Below are positions 57,948 to 64,000 of a stretch of 64,000 bases of DNA, piece after piece (position 1 is the first letter of the stretch; each line of letters opens with the position of its first letter). Both the position numbers and the translations under genes were made by a program. The notes below the pieces were generated by a model. That model did not search any database, had not been told where the DNA came from, and saw only the letters and a program-made list of their open reading frames with translations. Source of the stretch: Panicum virgatum (taxonomy: Eukaryota > Streptophyta > Magnoliopsida > Poales > Poaceae); assembly GCF_016808335.1 (NCBI RefSeq), contig NC_053145.1, positions 29,275,120 through 29,339,119 of the forward strand. The letters are read 5' to 3'.

Positions 57948-60272
57948 CTAGTCCTGAGCTGGAGAAGGCGGGGTCTTCAGGCTGGGTTCGGTGGAAAACT
58001 GAGCGGCGGAGTCGTCGGCGTCGTCGTCCGTCCAGTCGTCGTCGACCGAAGAGGACTTCTGCTCGACCGGAGTCGTCGGAGCAGCAGAAGTAGCTGGAGT
58101 AGCGGTAGTAACCGGCTCGGCGACGACTGTGGAGTCCGTCGGAGGGGCAGACGTGACTGGAGTCAGGTCTGGCTGAGTGGGGCGCACAACGGACGGATGG
58201 AGCACCTCAGGCTGTGAGGGTGACTCAAACGTGAGTGACTGAGCTGATGGGTGCTGGAGCTGGTGTAGAATCTGCTGCTGCCTAAGGAACTCTGCACGCT
58301 GCTCGGCAGTCCAAACACTAGGCTGTGGAGCAGGAGCCGGAGCAGAAGTGGAAGTAGCAGCAGGGCTGGCAAACATCCCAGTCTAAAGAAGAGGCGACAT
58401 CGGAAAGGACGCCAAGGCTGTCTGCACAAAGCCTCCAACAGGTGGAGCTGGAGCAGTAGGGTCGAACTGGAGCTGCTGGGGTGTAGGGAGCTGAGGCTCA
58501 GGCAGTGCAGTGTGACGGTATAGCTAACCGAAGCATCCTGAGAAGAATGTGAACATCTGTTGCTGAATCTCGGACTGCTGCTGTAGCTGTAGCCTCATGG
58601 CCTCCTCCTGCTGTCGGATCCCCTCAAGGACTAGAGTCTGTGCCTCCTGCTGGCGAGCCTGCTCGGCTTGCATACTCAGCTGAGCTACAGCAAATCTGTC
58701 CTGCTGGTCTGATAGCCGAGAAAGTATAGCTGCAAGAGAATCTGGCTGTGTGACCTGAGCAGTGGTAACTGGGGGAGCAGGGGCTCGTGCTGCACAGGAG
58801 GATCTTGCCTCATCATCATGGGCACCTCGAGGAACACTAACAGTGGGTATATACTCCTCGTCATCCTCCGAGTCCTCTGAGTCTGTGACTAGATAGTATG
58901 GGAGCTGGGCCTCTGCTGCTGCTAGTGAGGCATCCTCGGCTGCTGTCGGATCATCTGCGACTCTGCCCTCAGCCAAGACACGCTCATCCAGAATTCGCTG
59001 TGCTCGGCGCTGGCCTCTCGGACCGCGGCGGCCGTCTCGAGGAACAAAAGGTGCATAGAAGCTGAAGAACGTCCTCGACTGCACTAGCTCATCCATGTGT
59101 GCATTCTGACTGAGCTGAGCAAGTATCCAGCAGATCCAATGAGCGAAGGGGTGACGACGGTGAACAGTCATCCCATCCATGATCACGTCCTCTAGCTCGC
59201 AGATGAAGAAGTCGACAAGGTCAAAGTCACGACCTGTCATGATGTATAGTAAGAGCCACTGTTACACAGCTGTAATCCCCTCGTTGTATCCAATCGGGTA
59301 CAACAGACTCTTCCTCAAAGCTAGGTGGATAGAGTGTGCCACGGGAGTCAGCCTGTCCGGAGTCCTCGTTGTGCCAGGTAAGAAGGGCTGCTGAAAGAGA
59401 ATGCTGACCTCCTCATCAGATGGGAAGAGAGTCTCATGAGGGCGACGAGGGGGCACCGTGTTGCCATAGGCCATGTAGTGCAAGTAGTGTGGCTCCTCGG
59501 CAATCTGAACTCCAAGCAGGGTAGCCAAACGTGCTCGAGTCAAACGATAGTGCCTCTCTTGGAACATGAAGTCAATAAACTGCCGGTCCTCCTTAATAAA
59601 CAGAGTGGCGTAGAAGACTCGAACCCACTCTCGAATGTATCGCGACCTCTCATTGAGTAGAGCAGGCAATCCATCATATCTCTCGAAGAAAGGAAGTATT
59701 GGAATCCCACCTGCTGCTACACGCATAGCCACCCAGTGAAGCATCTTGTGCTCACTGATCTTGATATCCAACTGGCAGTAGGCATGGTAAAAAGACTCCT
59801 GGAGCAGAGTGTGAAAGCGACGATCAACTCCAACATCTCTCTGCTCGGGAAACCACTGCTCCGGGGTCACATATCTCAATCTCTTGACCCTAGGTCCTGG
59901 GGTGCCCCTGAGATCCAATAACTAAACCTCGGGCAGCTCCTCACCACTATCCTGACCTCCTGTCTCAGTGCCACTGCCGGTGTGCTGCTGCTGTGCATGA
60001 CCTGCTCCCCTCTGAGTACTACCATCTCGAGTCCGTGGACGAGAGCGAGACTCGGGTGTGGTCTGTGCTGTCTCTGACTGACGAGTACGTCCTAAATGAC
60101 GTAACTGCTGCTGTGGCTCCCCCTGAGTCTAAGGATCCCTGATCCGAAGTGATCCCTGCCTATCTGCAGCATCTGCAACTGCCTCAGCTTGCTCTCGCTC
60201 GCGGTCCTCACGGGTGCGCTTCTTCTTCTTCTGCACAACCATCTTACCCTTTCACTTCTTGTCACCAGCCAT
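57948..60272 (-). pseudogene. E extra ORF downstream of pol (env-position ORF)
   Basis: ATG 60272 (MAGDKK) opens one frame of 775 codons with no frameshift but six stops: TGA 60252, TAG 60129, TAG 59922, TAA 59262, TAG 58524 and TAG 58383 (lowest coordinates). All fit former CGA, CAG or CAA. The N-terminus is Lys/Arg-rich (VVQKKKKRTRED), then Gln-rich. The central domain (IREWVRVFYATLFIKEDRQF, FMFQERHYRLTRARLATLLG) resembles the ATHILA-ORF1 / 'putative plant transposon protein' type. An acidic linker (DSEDSEDDEEYIP), a Gln/Glu coiled region (RQQEEAMRLQLQQQSEIQQQ) and a Pro/Ala/Thr-rich tail follow. No signal peptide or clear membrane span is visible, so an envelope role is unsupported. Confidence 0.75.
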
Positions 60273-61400
60273 CTGTCATAGAAGCAAAGCATGGATTTGA
60301 TTTGAGCCTATGACGTGAATTCTAGTGGATAACTGCCGACAAATCACACTAAAAGAGGTTTTGTAGTGTCGAGCAAGTTTGTGATTTGTGCAAGTGAAGT
60401 GACGAGATTCTTATGTGAGTGAGCAAGGTAAGAATATAAGTAAACATGTGTGTAAGGGATAAGAAAACTAAGATACATCACATGCTAGGAGTGGCAGCAC
60501 CATACCCTTGCAAACCTAAGACTTGGTCGAGAAGAAAACGAAGAAAACGCCTAAAAGGCAATTTCTCGAACACCTTGCGGGCACTCGAACCAAAGGTGGA
60601 GGGAACTCAAATCGGGCTTGAATGCTCGCGCGAGGGTGAAGGTGTGAATCAGGAGAAGCTGTGCGCGAGGAGAGATTGCGTCGGCGGCGGTGGTGAGCGG
60701 CGGCGCTGCGGAAAAGAGGCGGCACGCGAGTGGCGAGGGCGCGGCGCGGGCGTGCGGGTGCTGCGCGCGACTGGCGGCGTGCGGGCGGTGAAGCAGTGCG
60801 TGAGCGGCGGCGGAGGCGCGTGCGGGCGGCGGTGCAGTGGAGCAGCGGCGGTGGCGCGGCGAACGGGCGAAGACGCAGGTGCGGGGGCGGCGGTTTCACG
60901 AGGAAGAAGAAAGGATAGAGACTGACGCACGGGGCCCGCGGAAGGGTTAAGTGAAAACAGGACTAGCGGGCCCCCAACCCTAAAGCACCGGAAGAACTGA
61001 CGATGCTGAAAAAAATGAGCGTCGGTGTAACTGTCAGTTTAAAAATGACCAGATCTATTTGAGATGAAAACGTGGTCAACAGGGGCACCGGAAGAACCGC
61101 CACTGAGGCATCGGATCATCCGACGGGTGTCGGTGCAACTGCAGGAGCAAGGTCCAGAGACACTGCACGGGCCAAAACTCCACGTAGTAGCACCGGTTGA
61201 ACCGATGTAAAGGCGTCGGTTCATCCGCCAACCATCGGATGCACCGGTGGCCATCGGTGTAACGGTCGGAGGTTGTTCTAGAGACGATGCAGAAAGCGAG
61301 CCACGAAGACTTAAGCACCGGTTGAACCGATGCAGTGAAAAACAAGGCGTCGGTTTAACCGGTGGTTAAGGAAATTTTCTGCTGAACTACAAACTCTACT
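60273..61400 (-). promoter_or_regulatory. Promoter-like spacer ahead of the E extra ORF
   Basis: On the minus strand, copies of the CGGTTCAACCG-type repeat (61375 down to 61080) match those upstream of TATA in the E and J LTRs. They are followed by a C-rich GC block (60930-60600) that looks like a plant 5' UTR and an AT-rich stretch ending CTTCTATGACAG directly before ATG 60272, a plausible intron end. No clear TATA box was found. Promoter function is inferred. Confidence 0.5.
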
Positions 61401-61987
61401 CCTGATCCAAATTTTCCAAAACCAAAGCCGTAAACACTCAATTTGGACCATTTTCGAGAGACAACCTCACCCCTCAAACACTCATACTTATAGTGCTCGC
61501 AAGCTTTTATATTAACATAGGCAAAATAAGATCCAAGCGAGGTTTAAACACTAAAACCAAATGTATGAGCCACTTTGCCTATGAACTTAGAGATTGAAAC
61601 TTTAAGTTCGATAGGACGTGACTCAATAGGCATGAAAGCGCAACATTGATCCTATCACCCTTGTAGAGATGATATATCATATTTAGCATGAATATTTTTC
61701 TCGAAGTGTGATTTTGCTCCCTTGTGATGCTACTAACGTGATGCAATGCCAATGCAAAGCTAGAAATTAAACATGGATGCATTCTATATGACAAGCACAT
61801 GCATTGCACAAATTTAAATCTATCTTATCAAGTTTGAACCCTTGGCAAGCTTCTTCATGATGAACCATTCTTCATGCCATGAGCGAAACAAAGACCACCG
61901 GCTCATGCAAGACCCATGTTCATCACTATCTTGACAAGGTTAGACAAGTGTCCTATATGTATGCATTTTTCTATATGACATGGCAAC
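61401..61987 (-). other. Spacer between E pol and the repeat cluster
   Basis: AT-rich, no ORF and no recognised motif. Confidence 0.5.
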
Positions 61988-64000
61988 TTACATGACGTTT
62001 GCAGCATCTAATACATTAAGCTCATTCCTTAGCCTAACAAAAGTACTCTTGTCTAATGATTTTGTGAAAATATCCGCCAATTGCTCCTCGGATCTCACAC
62101 CTTGAAGAGATATGTCTCCTTTAGCTTCGTGATCATGCAAGAAGTGATGGCGAATATCAATGTGCTTTGTACGAGAGTGTTGAACCGGATTTTTGGCAAT
62201 TTTTATGGCACTTTCATTGTCACAAAGGAGTGGTATCCTATCTAGTTTCACACCAAAGTCCAAAAGGGTTTGCTTCATATATAGGATTTGGGCACAACAT
62301 GCACCGGCCGTTATATATTCCGCTTCCGCGGTGGACAAAGCCACGGAATTTTGCTTCTTACTTGACCAAGAAACTAGAGAACGCCCAAGCAAGTGGCAAC
62401 CCCCGGAGGTACTCTTGCGATCCACACGGCTTCCGGCAAAATCCGAATCCGAGTATCCCAAGAGATCTAAGCTAGCACCTTTGGGATACCACAAGCCTAT
62501 GCTAGGGGTGTGCTTGAGATACCGAAGGATCCTATTCACAGCCGAGAGGTGTGATTCCTTTGGGTTTGCTTGAAAGCGGGCACACAAGCACACACTAAAC
62601 ATTATATCGGGCCTAGATGCAGTAAGATAAAGCAAAGACCCTATCATAGAACGATAGAGGGATTGATCAATCGGTTTACCGTCCACATCCAAGTCGAGAT
62701 GCCCATTGGTTGCCATGGGTGTCTTGATCGGCTTGCATTCATCCATCTTGAACTTCTTCAAGATATCTTTCGTGTACTTTTCTTGATGGATGAATGTCCC
62801 TTCCTTCAATTGTTTGACTTGAAAACCAAGGAAGAAGGTCAATTCGCCGATCATGGACATCTCGAATTCCCTAGACATCATGGTAGCAAACTCATGGCTT
62901 AGTGAATCATTAGTTGAGCCAAAGATAATATCGTCAACATAAATTTGACAAATGAAAAGATCCCCGTTGATGTCTTTTGTGAACAATGTGGTGTCCACCC
63001 TTCCGATCTTGAAGCCTTGCATGATTAGGAAGTCATGAAGCCTCTCATACCAAGCCCTTGGAGCTTGTTTGAGCCCATAGAGTGCCTTGTGCAACCGATA
63101 AACATGGTTAGGATTCCTCGGATCTTCAAACCCGGGAGGTTGCTCAACATAAAAAAGTTCGTTAATAACGTCATTTAAGAAAGCACTTTTCACATCCATT
63201 TGATATAATTTAATATTGTGATGTGAAGAGTAAGCAAGAAGGATGCGGATAGCTTCAAGTCTTGCGACCGGAGCAAAAGTTTCACCAAAATCCAAACCTT
63301 CGACTTGAGAAAACCCTTTTGCCACAAGTCTTGCTTTGTTGCGTATCACCACCCCATGTTCATCTTGCTTGTTTCGGAAGACCCACTTTGTGCCGATGAT
63401 GTTCTTGTCTTTCGGAGGAGCTTCGAGGACCCAAACTTCATTGCGGGTGAAGTTGTTCAATTCTTCTTGCATGGCCATCACCCAATCCGAGTCCTCAAGT
63501 GCTTCCTCTATGCTAGTGGGTTCAATACAAGAAACAAACGAGTAATGTTCGCAAAATGAAGCATGCTTAGAGCGAGTTCTTACTCCCTTGGAAGGACTAC
63601 CAATGATTTGGTCAATTGGATGATCCTTGGTGATGCGACCATGCTTCACTAGCGGTACTTGCGTGGATCCTTGTTGGGGTGAATCATGGGAGACTTGTGC
63701 TTGTGGTGGAACAATTTGCTCTTCTTGTTCTTGGACTTGGGGTGTTGGCGTTGGCATATTTTCTTGAGGTTGTGGATCATCTTTTTCTTGATCTTCATCC
63801 ACTTGGGGTGCCGTGGAGGTGCTTGGTGTAGATGAGGAATGTCCTCCCCCTTGATCATTGCCTTCATGCACCTCTTCTGGCTTGATATCCCCAATGGACA
63901 TTTTCTTCAAAGCTTCATCAATCTCCTCATCACCTACATTGTCATAGCCAACAACCTCCTCTTGGGAGCCATTAGATTCATCAAACTCCACATCACATGT
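61988..64000 (-). CDS. pol: E pol, C-terminal part: RT and RNase H (partial)
   Basis: Open on the minus strand from the window edge to TAA/TAG-side end at 61988; the first visible codons (CDVEFDES) are internal, so the start lies outside. An acidic linker leads to PIDQIIGSPSKGVRTRS and WVMAMQEELNNF, the usual copia RT entry. RT: DFGETFAPVARLEAIRILLA, LYQMDVKSAFLN, LYGLKQAPRAWYERL and catalytic IYVDDIIFGS. RNase H: GYSDSDFAGSRVDRKSTSGG, STAEAEYITAG, CDNESAIKIAKNP and RTKHIDIRHHFLHD. The end is NVLDAANVM. No stop or frameshift is visible over 670 codons, in contrast with the decayed extra ORF downstream. Confidence 0.95.
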   Translation of the reverse strand, partial: TCDVEFDESNGSQEEVVGYDNVGDEEIDEALKKMSIGDIKPEEVHEGNDQGGGHSSSTPSTSTAPQVDEDQEKDDPQPQENMPTPTPQVQEQEEQIVPPQAQVSHDSPQQGSTQVPLVKHGRITKDHPIDQIIGSPSKGVRTRSKHASFCEHYSFVSCIEPTSIEEALEDSDWVMAMQEELNNFTRNEVWVLEAPPKDKNIIGTKWVFRNKQDEHGVVIRNKARLVAKGFSQVEGLDFGETFAPVARLEAIRILLAYSSHHNIKLYQMDVKSAFLNDVINELFYVEQPPGFEDPRNPNHVYRLHKALYGLKQAPRAWYERLHDFLIMQGFKIGRVDTTLFTKDINGDLFICQIYVDDIIFGSTNDSLSHEFATMMSREFEMSMIGELTFFLGFQVKQLKEGTFIHQEKYTKDILKKFKMDECKPIKTPMATNGHLDLDVDGKPIDQSLYRSMIGSLLYLTASRPDIMFSVCLCARFQANPKESHLSAVNRILRYLKHTPSIGLWYPKGASLDLLGYSDSDFAGSRVDRKSTSGGCHLLGRSLVSWSSKKQNSVALSTAEAEYITAGACCAQILYMKQTLLDFGVKLDRIPLLCDNESAIKIAKNPVQHSRTKHIDIRHHFLHDHEAKGDISLQGVRSEEQLADIFTKSLDKSTFVRLRNELNVLDAANVM

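Larger units (their letters stand above)
56105..64000 (-). mobile_element. Element E: SIRE/Maximus-like Ty1/copia retrotransposon (partial)
   Basis: 3' LTR 56105-57682, PPT, an extra ORF, a promoter-like spacer and the RT-RNase H end of pol, all minus strand. Integrase, gag and 5' LTR lie beyond the window. The pol then extra-ORF order is that of SIRE elements. It interrupts the 5' LTR of C. Confidence 0.9.

Noticed and set aside
57948..60272. Calling the E extra ORF an envelope gene
   Set aside because: It sits in the env position, but no signal peptide, clear membrane span or glycoprotein feature is visible, and the domain pattern is of ATHILA-ORF1 type.
60446..60925. 159-codon plus-strand ORF, Gly/Arg-rich
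   Set aside because: Antisense to the UTR-like GC block ahead of the E extra ORF; low complexity only.
61080..61375. Regularly recurring CGGTTCAACCG repeats considered as a CRISPR-like or satellite array
   Set aside because: Spacing is irregular, the repeats are degenerate, and the same motif is in LTR promoters of a plant copia element.

Overview
This window is nested retrotransposon DNA from a flowering plant, almost certainly a grass, and I find no intact host gene. The grass call rests on inference: Athila-, Tekay- and SIRE-type elements, GC-rich LTR promoters, a RIRE2-like LTR fragment and a CACTA element with CCGCCTCGGTTAA subterminal repeats. The letters used below are my own labels. 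Most boundaries rest on TG...CA LTR ends, 5-bp target-site duplications (TSDs), primer-binding sites (PBS) and polypurine tracts (PPT).

Left part. 1-1258 is the start of a Tekay-like LTR on the minus strand, inserted in the 5' LTR of A. A (1259-7106, plus) is an Athila-like element with gag and protease but no RT. 7107-7816 is an older gypsy-type ORF remnant, cut by A on one side and B on the other. B (7817-19707, plus) is a young Tekay/Del chromovirus with 3.36-kb LTRs and gag-pol ending in a chromodomain. A second PBS/leader copy follows its right LTR (19708-20302). Next come a RIRE2-like LTR end (20303-21024), a CACTA-like element (about 21025-22119) and about 530 bp of unassigned AT-rich DNA.

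Right part. C is a minus-strand, Tekay-ended non-autonomous element. Its 3' LTR begins at 22648, is split by F, and resumes at 51107-51607. Its interior is 51608-54399. Its 5' LTR begins at 54400 and is split at 56104 by E. F (25334-51101, plus, TSD ggaag) is an Athila-like element with gag-pro plus a second ORF. It contains G (26440-31308, TSD gcagt), solo LTR H (35953-37912, TSD gccag) and I (39712-49458, minus, TSD cttgg). I has gag-pol with RT and integrase, and itself contains a solo copia LTR J (47130-48411, TSD gtagc). E (56105 to the window end, minus) is a SIRE/Maximus-like copia element with pol and an extra downstream ORF. Nesting is four deep: C > F > I > J.

Four points stand out. 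Three LTR families (B, C, H) appear to carry the same spliced mini-ORF inside the LTR. F and E each have a promoter-like region in front of their extra ORF that copies features of their own LTR promoters. Coding decay is dominated by in-frame TAG/TAA/TGA codons explicable as single transitions, with few frameshifts. Finally, the elements look mutually dependent: A and F keep protease but lack RT, I keeps RT and integrase but lacks a normal protease Asp, and C keeps only an unusual zinc-knuckle protein.
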